DNA of 56,172 nt from Gammaproteobacteria bacterium (GCA_029882355.1 JAOUKV010000023.1:1-56172); one strand, 5' to 3'; counted from the first letter of the stretch, positions 8,401-17,903 are shown. A program made the numbers and translations. Notes: generated by a model not told the origin, from the letters alone.

Positions 8401-11221
8401 ACTGCAGGTGACCACAGCTTTCGCCATAATATATCTGAAACAGCATCGGATCCATTTGTAACCCAGATATATCTTCAACTTCTCTCAGCTCATCTGACTC
8501 ATCTATCTCTATAATATAATCATCATCCTGAGATAAATCCTGATCAGGAATTTCGAGCTCATCTACACTAACTATCTGGTCTTCGCTAGAAAGACTCAGT
8601 ATTTCCATATCACCAATATCTTCTTGTTCTACAAATTCAGATGCAGACCCACCGAGATCCAAAATCATCTCATCTTCATTAGAAGACTCATCCGTTACTT
8701 CAAGCAATATTTCTTCTTCAGCATCTTCAAGAGTAATTTGTTCGTCATTATCCTGGCCATTTATTGCATCAAGCAGCATCTCATCTTCAGCAGAGAGGTC
8801 ACCTCCTACTTCCATGACCTCATCTAGACCCAAATCATACTCAATCTCAGGCTCAATAGACGCTTCCTCATTCGCCTCCTGTAACTCTTCTGAATTATTA
8901 AGACTGATTTCCTCTATTGTATTTTCATCTACAGATTTTAATTCGAGCGAACGACCTTCAGCCAAAGCGTCTGCAAATGCCATTAACTGATAGATATTCG
9001 GAATTGGTTCACGATTACCCTGCAACTGCTCGATTAATTGTGGCAGTACAGCTAATACTTCATCCATGAGCACGAATAATTCATCAGTCACTTCAATCTT
9101 ATTCTCAATTAACCGATTCAGCAGACTCTCGATTTTCCATGAAAATTCACCTATTAGTGCTGCACCAATTAATCGACCACTTCCCTTAAGTGTATGAAAA
9201 TTTCTACGGACAACTGTTATTGATTCTTCATCATTAACATTCTCTTTCCACTTTGGCATGTACTCATGCAATGAACCAAGTACTTCAACCGCTTCTTCAA
9301 TAAAGATCTCAACAATCTCTTCGTCAGCATCAGCAGCTAAAATTTCATATTCTTCGTACTGCTCAGGAACGACTGCATTCGATACATCAATTATTTTTGT
9401 CGACAGAGGTTGTGGCTTCTCTGTTTTAACTGAAGAACCCGGAGCTTTTACCGGGTCAAGTTCCGGAGTTTCTTCTACAACATCAATTGATTCAACAGCG
9501 GCCGGTATTTCATCTGCATACTGATTAACAATTTCATTCAAACTATCCAGTGCACGCTCACCTGTTTTCAGCCCCTGATCAACGCCAGGACGTCCTTCTG
9601 ATAAGGCCTCAAAATAATATTCAATCGAAGTTACCAGATCAGCAAGTGTGTCCTGCTCTTCCATTTCAGGCTGACGATGATGCATGTGCAAGGCAATTTG
9701 AACATATTTCTTAAGCCCTGAAATTAATGGTTCAACACGCTCCGCTGACAGCATCATGGCAACGCCACGAACTTCTTCCAGGCGCTGTATTACAGATTCC
9801 AGCTGACTTACATCGCTATTACCCGCCGCATAAACAAGAATCGCTTCTTTCGCTTCAATAAAGTTTTTCTGACCCTCTTCCACAACAGTTGCCATTACTT
9901 TCCGATATTCGGAAGTCGGCACAATACGATCTTCATCGTCTTTATCAACAAAGCCGGCTTTGCCTGCGATATGATCATCTAATTTCATTTCCGCATCTAA
10001 TAAAGCAGATGCTATTTCCATCACTGTTTCTTCTGATGCCTCAGATTCACCTTTGATGATTTTTTCCATTGCATCACGTTGATCTAGTACACTTTGTCTA
10101 ACTGCACCAAAACCCAACATGCCATAAGTATCACCGATCTTTTCTATCTGACTAACAACAGAGGATAATTGCCCAACATCCTTATCACTGCTTTGCATAA
10201 ATATTTCTAGCGTATCTTTTACCGTTGCAAGATCTTCTCTAATACCTTTCGAAACAGTATCAAATAAATCAGCATTAATACCACCCATGCTTGCACTCAA
10301 ATCTGCTGCAGACGAATCATCTGTCAACAATTCATGCAACTTGTAGGCATGCTTAACTTTAGTAACACGTGGACCAGTAGATTGGCTAATACCTACATAA
10401 TATAGAATATTATTGAGTAGCTCTTTGGAAAACTGATTGATGAATTTGTCTTCGCCAATATCAATCAATAATTTAATTTGTCGATCAACACTACCAAACA
10501 ATACTTTTACTGAAATATTGCTTTGCAGAGACTCATCATCTGCAACAGCTTCAATCAACGAAGAAATAACTATCCATAAACGTTTAACAGCTGCATCGAC
10601 GGTAACTTTTTGCAATGATTCAATCACTGCGTTCATACGCTTTAAGCCTGCACTGTGCTTATTATTTCGTAATAGGTCGAGCAGACCTAGCTGATAGTGT
10701 GTACGCAAACGCTTAGCATTGTCAGCCAGTTCACCCGGCTCAATGGCTGCGGAATCCAGGTTTAGCTCCTCGATGCCAACCGCATTTATTTCGGGTACAA
10801 AAAGAACGCTCTCAGATAATAATTTTTCTTTGCGTGCCGCACGCATATCATTCATCAACGGCATCAGTGTAATCGGCGCATCCTGATTACCAGCTTGCAG
10901 CCCTTCAAGATAATCCGGCAACTGCAACATTGCTCGCATCAACACGTCGTAGACTTCTTCTGGTTTATCTATCAATCCATCGAGTTGTGCTCTTGCCGTG
11001 AGCTCCATCTCTTCGGCCAGCATGGCAGCACCATAAACTTCGACCATTTGCAAAGTACCATAGACCAGGCGCAAATGTTCAATACACTGTTCAAGAGCAG
11101 ATGTGTTCCCGCTATCTTCAATATAATCAGATAACGATGTCTGAGCATCATTTAAAACAGCGTCCAGCTGTTTTTTTACCCAACTCAGCGAATTATATTG
11201 TACTGTACCTTCCGGATTCAT
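5489..11221 (-). CDS. chpA: Hybrid chemotaxis histidine kinase ChpA (PilL) of the type IV pilus system
   Basis: This 1910-residue CheA-type kinase controls twitching motility through PilG and PilH. The N-terminal 600 residues are the helical, FimL-like/degenerate Hpt part. Recognisable Hpt helices follow at about 676 (FHTLKGSGRL), 968 (LHTLFGSART, with Phe in place of the usual Lys) and 1142 (MHTLKGGARM), separated by strongly acidic linkers near 780-930 and 1240-1310. The ATP-binding domain shows HMLRNAVAHGIE near 1497, DDGAGI near 1540 and GRGVGMDVV near 1590. A CheW domain spans about 1640-1770. The C-terminal receiver has MVVDDS near 1793, phospho-acceptor Asp near 1837 (LLDIEMPRMDG) and LGKPY. 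It is downstream of pilJ and upstream of chpC. Confidence 0.95.
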   Translation of the reverse strand: MNPEGTVQYNSLSWVKKQLDAVLNDAQTSLSDYIEDSGNTSALEQCIEHLRLVYGTLQMVEVYGAAMLAEEMELTARAQLDGLIDKPEEVYDVLMRAMLQLPDYLEGLQAGNQDAPITLMPLMNDMRAARKEKLLSESVLFVPEINAVGIEELNLDSAAIEPGELADNAKRLRTHYQLGLLDLLRNNKHSAGLKRMNAVIESLQKVTVDAAVKRLWIVISSLIEAVADDESLQSNISVKVLFGSVDRQIKLLIDIGEDKFINQFSKELLNNILYYVGISQSTGPRVTKVKHAYKLHELLTDDSSAADLSASMGGINADLFDTVSKGIREDLATVKDTLEIFMQSSDKDVGQLSSVVSQIEKIGDTYGMLGFGAVRQSVLDQRDAMEKIIKGESEASEETVMEIASALLDAEMKLDDHIAGKAGFVDKDDEDRIVPTSEYRKVMATVVEEGQKNFIEAKEAILVYAAGNSDVSQLESVIQRLEEVRGVAMMLSAERVEPLISGLKKYVQIALHMHHRQPEMEEQDTLADLVTSIEYYFEALSEGRPGVDQGLKTGERALDSLNEIVNQYADEIPAAVESIDVVEETPELDPVKAPGSSVKTEKPQPLSTKIIDVSNAVVPEQYEEYEILAADADEEIVEIFIEEAVEVLGSLHEYMPKWKENVNDEESITVVRRNFHTLKGSGRLIGAALIGEFSWKIESLLNRLIENKIEVTDELFVLMDEVLAVLPQLIEQLQGNREPIPNIYQLMAFADALAEGRSLELKSVDENTIEEISLNNSEELQEANEEASIEPEIEYDLGLDEVMEVGGDLSAEDEMLLDAINGQDNDEQITLEDAEEEILLEVTDESSNEDEMILDLGGSASEFVEQEDIGDMEILSLSSEDQIVSVDELEIPDQDLSQDDDYIIEIDESDELREVEDISGLQMDPMLFQIYYGESCGHLQSIKNLFEKHESGEQRLDANKDLIRALHTLFGSARTAEIEAIAEICGATEKYVVAREDADDSFIPDDVVEIIAEVVSSTEAMLEELKAGRMPESNKALLDKINKVMQAELQQQLQYSSPLNETSPPDTTDELQIYEDLGSSATEAVVEDALYTYGDVDDDLIDIFLEEAEELLEDCESTLTRLHENEADANSINELQRHMHTLKGGARMATLVPVGDLTHVLESMVIALSENKIEASKAFFDVLHESLDTLSNLLGNVKQREALKSPGDLIGRIEAIIRGDAIELRAVERFDVEIEDLQVEEAEDELLLDEVISLDTEAKEDVISIEKIAVESSEITEAPHRRKSDEKENQPHWGERATDVNFKESHEQVRVRADLLNNLVNYAGEVNIHHARMGKQITDIGFNLKELDQTVVRLKEQLRKLEIETEIQIRSSYEKEADDYDENFDPLEMDRYSTLQQLARSLSETASDVDSIKDILAEIASDSEMLLVQESRISTDLQEGLMRTRMVRFGGMSTRLRRIIRQTSRELGKEVDVEIVGEEQEVDRTILDRVVAPLEHMLRNAVAHGIELPKDRQAAGKSETGSIKITVGRQGTDVIVKVEDDGAGINADAIRKKAIKQGLLEKDNELTDHDVLQFILKSGFSTAEEVTQVAGRGVGMDVVDSEIKQLGGVLEIDTERGKGSCFRVRLPLTLAINQALLVSTGDDIYAVPLASIEGVVRITGTELQSFYDSGELEYEFNNINYELKHLGALLMGQQQNYADQGQLFPVLLVHVGDQHFALHVDDLLGRREIVIKPVGIQISKVRGIAGATILADGRVVLILEMSALAVGESLFKQIVSVEDVEEVVSDSEPTIMVVDDSITIRKVTERILGRHGMKVVLATDGVDATGKLQEVVPDLMLLDIEMPRMDGFELATYMRNEERLKDIPIIMITSRTGTKHKERAKSIGVQQYLGKPYQEEELMKNINALLKLSK

Positions 11222-11252
11222 TATCAGATCACCATTCTGCGCTTATCAGCAT

Positions 11253-11276
11253 TTGCACTATTAAGTAACAGTGCAA
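11253..11276 (-). other. Hairpin between pilJ and chpA
   Basis: TTGCACT (11253-11259) and AGTGCAA (11270-11276) form a perfect 7-bp inverted repeat with a 10-base loop in the 60-base pilJ-chpA gap. It could tune read-through or RNA processing; no T run follows. Confidence 0.35.
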
Positions 11277-11281
11277 TATTT

Positions 11282-13339
11282 CTAGGCCTGATGCTCAAGT
11301 ACAACAGTTTCGACATTACCATCATCTACCGAGGGCAATTTGAAACCAGATACTGAACGTCGTAACTCGCTCGACAATACATTTAGCGTATCCAGCGAAG
11401 CCGAAGTTTCCTCTGTACCTTCCGATGTTTGCAGTGTGATTTCCTGAATAACATTCATGGTGCCAGATACATTGGACGCGACGCTCAACTGTTTCTTCGC
11501 CGCATCAGAAATCGCATGAATACGTTTTGAAAGCTGCGATGACACCTCCTCAATTTCCTTAAGCGCAACACCTGCATCCTCGGCCATCTCAGCACCACCG
11601 ACAACACCTGCAGTACTGACCTCCATTGATTTCACCGCTTCGTTGGTATCAGCCTGAATCGTATTTACCAGGCCTTCAATCTGTTTGGTCGCATTACCTG
11701 CACGTTCCGCAAGTCGTTGCACCTCATCCGCAACCACCGCGAAGCCACGTCCGGCATCACCCGCTGTCGATGCCTGAATCGCCGCGTTCAACGCAAGAAT
11801 ATTGGTCTGGTCAGCAATTTCTGTAATCAAACCCACGATATCACCAATCTCCTGGGATGATTCACCCAGTCGCTTAATACGTTTTGATGTTTCCTGAATT
11901 TGCTCACGAATTTTATCCATACTGCCAATGGTGCTATGTACAACGCCTGCACCTTTTTGCGCAAGCTCCAAAGATTGCTGCGCTACGTTGGCCGAATCTA
12001 ACGCATCCTCAGTTACATGCTCCATCGATTCCGCCATATCGGTAATCGCCGCACTTGCAGAAGCTATCTCTCGCGCCTGTCTTGTCGAAGCTGCCGCCAA
12101 ACTTGACGCTGTAGCCTGTGTTTTTTCAGTTGCAGAAGAAACTTCAACCGCCGTCGAGTTAATCGTCGTAACCAGTGAGCGCAACGCATCAATGGTGAAG
12201 TTCACAGAATCTGCAATCGCACCGGTAATTTCCTCTGTAACAGTGGCATGCACCGTTAAATCACCATCAGCCAAACTTGCCATCTCATCGAGCAGTCGCA
12301 AAATAGCACGTTGATTTCGACGGTTATTTTCTAACGCCGATTCCTCACGTTTTCGCGCTTCTTTCAGCAACAACCAGCCCAAAAATATGATCAAAATCAC
12401 AGCCACACCACCAAAACCAATACCGACAAGCTGGTACTGATCTAGCGCTTTACCCTGATCAGTAATCTGCACCTTAAAATTCTGCAATGTATCTAATAAA
12501 GCTTTACTGTCACCACTAACTTCGCTGGCAGCATCTTTAACCTCAAACAATTCCGGTGACAATTCAAGAATACCTGCGATATTGTCACTCACCACTTTAA
12601 TTAACATGGCTACTTCACGTAGTTTTGCAACGGCTTCTTTATCAGTGACTTTTTCTATATTTAAGCTCTTTGATCCTTTTAAAAGCCCTTCAAGTACACG
12701 ACCAAACAAAGCGGCATCTCGACCAAACCTGTCAGCAGCTGCTGCTGCCGCCTCACCACCAACTAAAACTTTGTTTAGATTATTCTTGATACGCTGCGAT
12801 AACATCATCTGACGACTAGCCAGATAAATCTGTCTTGTTGATGCTTGTTTTTTCATCAAGACACCAACAACCTCATCAGAATAGGTCAACATTTGGGGTG
12901 TAAAACTATCAATAACCTGATACAGCTCGCGCACTTCTGAAATAGCGCTTTTACCGCCAAGAATCACTCCAATATCTTTCTTATATTTGAGCCAACTATT
13001 ATCCACCTCACTTAACCCGATGGATAAATCACTTGATAAGGCCGGCGCTTCATCCCCACCCTTGCGGTATATCTGCAAAATTTCATCAAAACGCCACATA
13101 CCTTCGTTCAACGCAATAAAGTCCAACTCATTACCCGACGAGGCACCAATCGCAAAATTAGCCATCTGCTGTGAAAGCAATAGATGCTCACCTGATAAAC
13201 CCAGGTGCTTCTGCAAGTCGGCTCGCTTAAAACCCACATAAACCAGACTCATCAGCATGCAAACAATCGACACGCCCAGAATACTACCTAGCACCAATGA
13301 AGGACTACCTATGGCTGATCTTTTTTTAATTGCACTCAT
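11282..13339 (-). CDS. pilJ: Type IV pilus methyl-accepting chemotaxis protein PilJ
   Basis: A 685-residue inner-membrane chemoreceptor of the Pil-Chp system. TM1 is about residues 14-36 and TM2 about 303-325, bounding a periplasmic PilJ-type sensor with two helical halves. A HAMP-like stretch ([11 protein letters not shown]) follows, then a long coiled coil with the signalling tip [20 protein letters not shown] near 510, which binds CheW and ChpA. GGAGA lies just before the ATG. The receptor sits between pilI and chpA as in Pseudomonas, but no pilK methyltransferase gene follows it. Confidence 0.94.
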   Translation of the reverse strand: MSAIKKRSAIGSPSLVLGSILGVSIVCMLMSLVYVGFKRADLQKHLGLSGEHLLLSQQMANFAIGASSGNELDFIALNEGMWRFDEILQIYRKGGDEAPALSSDLSIGLSEVDNSWLKYKKDIGVILGGKSAISEVRELYQVIDSFTPQMLTYSDEVVGVLMKKQASTRQIYLASRQMMLSQRIKNNLNKVLVGGEAAAAAADRFGRDAALFGRVLEGLLKGSKSLNIEKVTDKEAVAKLREVAMLIKVVSDNIAGILELSPELFEVKDAASEVSGDSKALLDTLQNFKVQITDQGKALDQYQLVGIGFGGVAVILIIFLGWLLLKEARKREESALENNRRNQRAILRLLDEMASLADGDLTVHATVTEEITGAIADSVNFTIDALRSLVTTINSTAVEVSSATEKTQATASSLAAASTRQAREIASASAAITDMAESMEHVTEDALDSANVAQQSLELAQKGAGVVHSTIGSMDKIREQIQETSKRIKRLGESSQEIGDIVGLITEIADQTNILALNAAIQASTAGDAGRGFAVVADEVQRLAERAGNATKQIEGLVNTIQADTNEAVKSMEVSTAGVVGGAEMAEDAGVALKEIEEVSSQLSKRIHAISDAAKKQLSVASNVSGTMNVIQEITLQTSEGTEETSASLDTLNVLSSELRRSVSGFKLPSVDDGNVETVVLEHQA

Positions 13340-13361
13340 GGAAACTACTCTCCGTAACGAC

Positions 13362-13381
13362 TTCTCCGGTTGACCGGGGAA
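13362..13381 (-). other. Hairpin between pilI and pilJ
   Basis: TTCTCCGG and CCGGGGAA form an 8-pair stem (one T-G pair) with a TTGA loop in the short pilI-pilJ gap. It has no T tract on the minus strand, so it is more likely a processing or stability element than a terminator. Confidence 0.35.
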
Positions 13382-13397
13382 CCATTTTTAAAATTAT

Positions 13398-13934
13398 TTA
13401 TAATGCGGCTTGAGAAAAACGCTCATCTTTGGCTATATTTTCAAAACTAAAAACAGGCCATGTTTCATTTTCTCTACTAAATATATTCTTTATATACGGA
13501 GAGATATTTTCATCAACATGTGGCTGCCCATCACTCTGATCTTCGATAAAAAAATGTCTCATGCCATATATTTCATCAACCAACAAGCCGGTACTAAAAC
13601 CTTGATAATTAATAACAATTAACCGACCATGTTTTCGCTGCTGCATATCAGTTCCTAATATAAAACCTTTAAGATCCATAATAGGTAGCAAGCTACCACG
13701 AACATTAGCAATACCAACAACCCATGACTTTACACCTGGCACCTTTGTATACTCCGGCACATCCAGAATCTCTGCCACTTCGGTCATATCAGCGATTAAC
13801 TTATCATTACCAATACGAAAACCAACACCTACCCATTTATTTTCAACATCACCCGCAGCAGGTAAACGTTCTGCATTCTGCCGGCAGCGCTTTTCTAAAT
13901 CCAACAACACATCAAACGGATCGATTGTACTCAC
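13398..13934 (-). CDS. pilI: CheW-like coupling protein PilI
   Basis: A 178-residue CheW-domain protein that links the PilJ receptor to ChpA. The segments WVGVGFRIGNDKLIADMTEV, VPGVKSWVVGIANVRGSLLP and MDLKGFILG are typical of CheW beta-barrels, and ANVRG is the usual receptor-contact loop. It lies between pilH and pilJ, matching the Pseudomonas order pilG-pilH-pilI-pilJ. The C-terminal tail (RFSQAAL) is short. Start ATG at 13934 is 26 bases after pilH. Confidence 0.92.
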   Translation of the reverse strand: MSTIDPFDVLLDLEKRCRQNAERLPAAGDVENKWVGVGFRIGNDKLIADMTEVAEILDVPEYTKVPGVKSWVVGIANVRGSLLPIMDLKGFILGTDMQQRKHGRLIVINYQGFSTGLLVDEIYGMRHFFIEDQSDGQPHVDENISPYIKNIFSRENETWPVFSFENIAKDERFSQAAL

Positions 13935-13960
13935 TATTAATATTTCCTGAATATACCGTC

Positions 13961-14326
13961 TTAGCCCTGCAGCGCTCGACTCAATGCATCAATTAAGGCC
14001 TTTTCCTGAACAGGCTTAACAATATAGTCCACTGCACCCTGGCGTTTGGCCCAGACCTTGTCAGTTTCCTGATCTTTGGTAGTAACAATAATAACCGGTG
14101 TATCAGCCGTCTCCGCCTGCTGTGAAAGCTGCCTGGTCGCCTGAAAACCATTCATGCCGGGCATCACTACATCCATTAGCACCACATCTGGCAGCATATC
14201 CTTCGCCAACACAATACCTTCTTCACCAGATTGAGCGACACCAACATCATGCCCATTTTTTTCCAACAATGTCTTTAAAACATGCACTTCTGTTGGAGAA
14301 TCATCAACTATGAGAACTTTTGCCAT
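13961..14326 (-). CDS. pilH: Single-domain response regulator PilH
   Basis: A 121-residue stand-alone CheY-like receiver. The acidic pair is D8-D9 (VLIVDDSPTE), the phospho-acceptor is D52 (VVLMDVVMPGMNGF), and a conserved Thr/Lys follow (IIVTTKD, YIVKPVQ). In the Pseudomonas system PilH opposes PilG and acts on retraction or as a phosphate sink for ChpA. It has no output domain. It sits directly after pilG in the same transcript. Confidence 0.94.
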   Translation of the reverse strand: MAKVLIVDDSPTEVHVLKTLLEKNGHDVGVAQSGEEGIVLAKDMLPDVVLMDVVMPGMNGFQATRQLSQQAETADTPVIIVTTKDQETDKVWAKRQGAVDYIVKPVQEKALIDALSRALQG

Positions 14327-14367
14327 TTTTTATCACCACACTTAAAAACGTTATAAAAAAACACACC

Positions 14368-14772
14368 TTATTTCTTTGCGTGCTCCTTAATTGCACCAAG
14401 CAAGTCTTCCTTTGTAAACGGTTTGGTTAAATATTGGGTTGATCCCACGATACGACCACGAGCCCTGTCAAAAATACTATCCTTACTCGATAACATAATG
14501 ACCGGTGTGTCTTTAAACATACTGTTATTCTTGATCAGTGCACATGCCTGATAACCATCCAGCCTCGGCATCATAATGTCCACAAAAATAATATCTGGCT
14601 TCGTTTCGGCAATTTTTGATAAAGCTTCAAAACCATCAACCGCCGTGACTACTTCACAACCTTCTTTTTTCAACAGGTTCTCCGCTGTTCGACGAATAGT
14701 TTTACTATCATCGATGACCATCACCTTAAGATCTTTTAAATCAACAACTTCTTCTGTCATCGCCGCCGCCAT
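14368..14772 (-). CDS. pilG: Single-domain response regulator PilG
   Basis: A 134-residue CheY-like receiver, the main output of Pil-Chp, acting on pilus extension. It shows LKVMVIDDSKTIRRTAENLL, phospho-acceptor D65 in IIFVDIMMPRLDGYQACALI, IMLSSKD and YLTKPF, very close to my memory of Pseudomonas PilG. It is the first gene of the six-gene minus-strand cluster, and its promoter should lie in the 209-base gap shared with gshB. An AGGTGA site sits too near the ATG at 14772, so an ATG four codons later (14760) is an alternative start. Confidence 0.95.
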   Translation of the reverse strand: MAAAMTEEVVDLKDLKVMVIDDSKTIRRTAENLLKKEGCEVVTAVDGFEALSKIAETKPDIIFVDIMMPRLDGYQACALIKNNSMFKDTPVIMLSSKDSIFDRARGRIVGSTQYLTKPFTKEDLLGAIKEHAKK

Positions 14773-14981
14773 TCACCTATTAAAAATTAACTCGTCAAAA
14801 AAACATTACCTAAAGCACGGTACAACTCAAATGTAGACCATGTTTATACCATAAGCAATCAATGAGTAGTACATTAACAAAATTCTCTAACAAATTGCTT
14901 GGTAAGACAATATTGGTTACATTATCACTTATCTTCTACCCGCTATTATGAAACACACAGATAGCACACCAAGGTCAATAT

Positions 14982-15932
14982 ATGCATATCAAACTAGGAA
15001 TCGTTATGGATCACATCGACTCCATAAACACTATAAAAGATAGTAGTTTTGCCATGCTTCTAGCGGCACAAAAACGAGGCTGGCCATTGTACTATATGCA
15101 GCAATCTGACATATATATGCTTGGCGCCACAGCCATGGCCAGCGCAAAAGTCATAAAAGTCACTGATAGCACTGAAAACTGGTACGAAGCACAACCAGCC
15201 GCTGACATCGAATTAGCTTCACTAGACGCTATTTTAATGAGAAAAGATCCGCCTTTTGATATCGAATACATCACCAGCACCTACATACTTGAAATGGCTG
15301 AAAGAGAAGGCAGTCTGATTGTGAACCGCCCCGCCAGCTTGCGCGATGCCAATGAAAAAATGTTCATCACTCACTTTCCACAGTGCTGCACACCCATGAT
15401 GGTCACCAGTAAACCCTCATTAATTCGTCAATTTATTCATGACCAGAAAGACGTCATCGTCAAACCACTGGATGGCATGGGCGGCGAATCAATTTTTAGA
15501 CTCACTCCTGATGATCCAAATATTTCTGTCATTCTGGAAACTATTACGCAGCGCGGCCATAAAACCATTATGGCGCAGCGATTTATACCTGAAATTACAG
15601 CGGGTGATAAACGAATTTTACTGATCAACGGTGAACCCGTGCCCTATGCATTGGCTCGCATACCCGCACAGGGAGAAACACGCGGCAATCTGGCCGCTGG
15701 CGGATCCGGTGTGGGCATTGAACTGACAGAACGTGATCACTGGATCTGCCAACAAGTTGGCCCCAAACTTCGTGAAATGGGGATTCTTTTTGCTGGCATT
15801 GATGTTATTGGTGATTATCTCACCGAAATCAATATCACCAGTCCAACCTGCATTCGTGAACTTGATAAACAATTTAATCTGAACATTGCCGGCCAACTAA
15901 TGGATTGTATCGAGCTACAGATAAAACATTAA
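14982..15932 (+). CDS. gshB: Glutathione synthetase GshB
   Basis: This 316-residue ATP-grasp enzyme joins glycine to gamma-glutamylcysteine in the last step of glutathione synthesis. It begins IKLGIVMDHIDSI and has RKDPPFDIEYI, NRPASLRDANEKMF, the ATP lid KPLDGMGGESIFRL near residue 160, and the metal/substrate segment EINITSPTCIREL near 282. AAGG precedes the ATG. It diverges from pilG, an arrangement also found in Pseudomonas, and starts the run apbE-tonB-yqgE-ruvX-pyrR-pyrB-pyrC'. A possible promoter TTGCTT-N17-TACATT lies at 14896-14924 but is weak. Confidence 0.97.
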   Translation: MHIKLGIVMDHIDSINTIKDSSFAMLLAAQKRGWPLYYMQQSDIYMLGATAMASAKVIKVTDSTENWYEAQPAADIELASLDAILMRKDPPFDIEYITSTYILEMAEREGSLIVNRPASLRDANEKMFITHFPQCCTPMMVTSKPSLIRQFIHDQKDVIVKPLDGMGGESIFRLTPDDPNISVILETITQRGHKTIMAQRFIPEITAGDKRILLINGEPVPYALARIPAQGETRGNLAAGGSGVGIELTERDHWICQQVGPKLREMGILFAGIDVIGDYLTEINITSPTCIRELDKQFNLNIAGQLMDCIELQIKH

Positions 15933-15944
15933 CTCAGGCTAACG

Positions 15945-16991
15945 ATGAAAAGAATGCGCGCATTTTTTGTTCTACTATGTATTACCTTGCTCAGTTTGAG
16001 TTGCAACAAGGTTCCTGCACAGGAGTCTAAACGCACAATTTTAAAATTTGGCACCCTGATTGATGTCACGCTTTACGATGTAGAACCATCACTTGCCCAA
16101 AAAGCGCTGGATCAAATCGAAGCGAACTTTAATCAATATCATGACAATTGGAGTTCCTGGCAAGACAGCCCATTAACCAGAGCCAACCAAAAACTTGCTG
16201 CCAGACAAACAGCCCAGCTGCATCCCAGCATTATTCCCTTAATCAAAAAATCTCAGCAGCTATCAAAAAACAGTCACGAATTATTTAATCCCAGCATCAA
16301 CCAACTCATCAGCCTCTGGCAGTTTCATCGTATCGACGACCCTAACATTCAACCACCCAGTCATCAGGACATTCTCGAATGGTTACAAAACAAACCTGAA
16401 ATGACCGACCTTAAACTAGATGGCCAGCAGTTACGTAGCAAAAACCCACTCACCCAACTAAATTTTGGTGCCTTTGCCAAAGGCTATGCCATTGATTTAT
16501 GTTTCGATTATCTGCAAAGCGTAGGCATTAATAATGCGGTAATTAATGCCGGCGGTGATCTCAGTGTTCGCGGACAACACGGTGAGCGCCCATGGAAAAT
16601 AGGTATTCGACACCCAAGAGAAGACAACATCATTGCCTGGCTGGAAGCACAAGATGGGGAAAGCATTTTTACCTCGGGTGATTATGAACGATTCTACGAA
16701 TATAACGGCCGGCGCTATCACCATATTCTTGACCCGCGCACTGGCTACCCAGCCAGAGGCTCTACCTCAGTCACCGTTATTCACCACAATGCCGGAACGG
16801 CTGATGCGGCCGCCACAGCTCTTTTTGTCGCGGGCCCTGAGCGGTGGCAGGAGATAGCCCAATCCATGGGCATCGAATACGTCATGCTGATCGATACTCA
16901 GGGTACCATACATATGACGACCAAAATGGCGAAGCGTATTCACTTCAGCCAAAATCAATCCGATAACATTGTAATCGACAAATCGCTATAA
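15945..16991 (+). CDS. apbE: FAD:protein FMN transferase (ApbE family), lipoprotein
   Basis: A 348-residue ApbE-type enzyme. The family attaches FMN from FAD to Thr/Ser of membrane flavoproteins such as NqrB/NqrC or RnfD/RnfG in the periplasm. The N-terminus has a lipoprotein signal with lipobox LSLSC, Cys20. The conserved core includes LNFGAFAKGYAID, NAGGDLSVRG near 200, ILDPRTGYPA near 262 and GTADAAATALFVAG near 283, which holds the Mg/FAD residues. It lies 12 bases after gshB and 9 before tonB, where many relatives have no gene. No flavoprotein target is in the window. Confidence 0.9.
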   Translation: MKRMRAFFVLLCITLLSLSCNKVPAQESKRTILKFGTLIDVTLYDVEPSLAQKALDQIEANFNQYHDNWSSWQDSPLTRANQKLAARQTAQLHPSIIPLIKKSQQLSKNSHELFNPSINQLISLWQFHRIDDPNIQPPSHQDILEWLQNKPEMTDLKLDGQQLRSKNPLTQLNFGAFAKGYAIDLCFDYLQSVGINNAVINAGGDLSVRGQHGERPWKIGIRHPREDNIIAWLEAQDGESIFTSGDYERFYEYNGRRYHHILDPRTGYPARGSTSVTVIHHNAGTADAAATALFVAGPERWQEIAQSMGIEYVMLIDTQGTIHMTTKMAKRIHFSQNQSDNIVIDKSL

Positions 16992-17000
16992 TTAGCACCT

Positions 17001-17903
17001 ATGTCAACAGCCGCTCAAATAAACCTAAGCCAACCGGTTAGACCACCAAAAATTACGGATAATGATCGCCTCGGCATGACTTTTTTTCTTGCCGCGTTAC
17101 TGCATGGCATTATTATCCTGGGTATCACTTTCAGCACCTCTCCTGTCAATGAAGAAAAAATCCCGCCAACACTGGATATTATTCTAGTACAAACACAAAA
17201 TCCGTCCGAAGCCAAAGACGCAAAATACCTGGCTCAGATTTCACAACAGGGTGGCGGCAATAGCGAAAAGAAAAGTCGTCCGCGAGATCTCTTTACAGCA
17301 CCCAGCGTAGCTAAAAAACCCGGGCAGGCCTTATTACAAACAGAACAACAAGCTTCTCGACAAAAACAAACTGAAAAAGTGGCAATACTGCATCAAAAAC
17401 AATCCAGCTACAGTATAAATACCCAGGAACAACAGTCCAAACCCGATGACGCCACTATTAAAAAACAGGAAAGCAGCAAAAAAAATGCCAGGGCAGCACG
17501 CCTTATTCAAGAAATCAGTAATATCATCGAACATCAAATCGAGCGCCCTAAAGTTAAGTACATGAACTCCAGCACCAAGGAATTTGTACCTGCGCGTTAC
17601 ATGCGAGACTGGATCAATCGTGTAGAACGCATCGGTAATCTAAATTACCCTGATCAAGCACGACGCAACAAACTCAACGGCACACTAATTTTAGATGTCA
17701 CCATCACCTCCAAAGGTGAATTAATCAAAGTTGATTTACGAAAATCATCGGGACACAAAATACTGGATGATGCAGCCCAACGTATCGTTAAACTGGCTGC
17801 GCCATATTCTCCCTTTCCCGATAAACTAAAACAGGAAGCTGATGTCATACATATTACGAGAAGCTGGGAATTCATCAACAACAGTCAATTTAAAACACAG
17901 TAA
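17001..17903 (+). CDS. TonB-family energy transducer (TonB3-like)
   Basis: A 300-residue inner-membrane protein with one N-terminal TM (about 27-46, TFFLAALLHGIIILGITF), a long Gln/Lys-rich periplasmic spacer instead of the classic Pro-rich one, and a TonB C-terminal domain (NYPDQARRNKLNGTLILDV to the end). TonB proteins pass proton-motive energy to outer-membrane proteins. In Pseudomonas the gene at this place (between gshB and yqgE) is TonB3, linked to twitching motility, which fits the pil genes nearby. No exbB/exbD is in the window. The start ATG lacks a clear ribosome site. Confidence 0.85.
   Translation: MSTAAQINLSQPVRPPKITDNDRLGMTFFLAALLHGIIILGITFSTSPVNEEKIPPTLDIILVQTQNPSEAKDAKYLAQISQQGGGNSEKKSRPRDLFTAPSVAKKPGQALLQTEQQASRQKQTEKVAILHQKQSSYSINTQEQQSKPDDATIKKQESSKKNARAARLIQEISNIIEHQIERPKVKYMNSSTKEFVPARYMRDWINRVERIGNLNYPDQARRNKLNGTLILDVTITSKGELIKVDLRKSSGHKILDDAAQRIVKLAAPYSPFPDKLKQEADVIHITRSWEFINNSQFKTQ

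Noticed and set aside
7834..8411. Several plus-strand open frames across chpA.
   Set aside because: They have no family motifs and lie fully inside a well-supported minus-strand gene; they are shadows.
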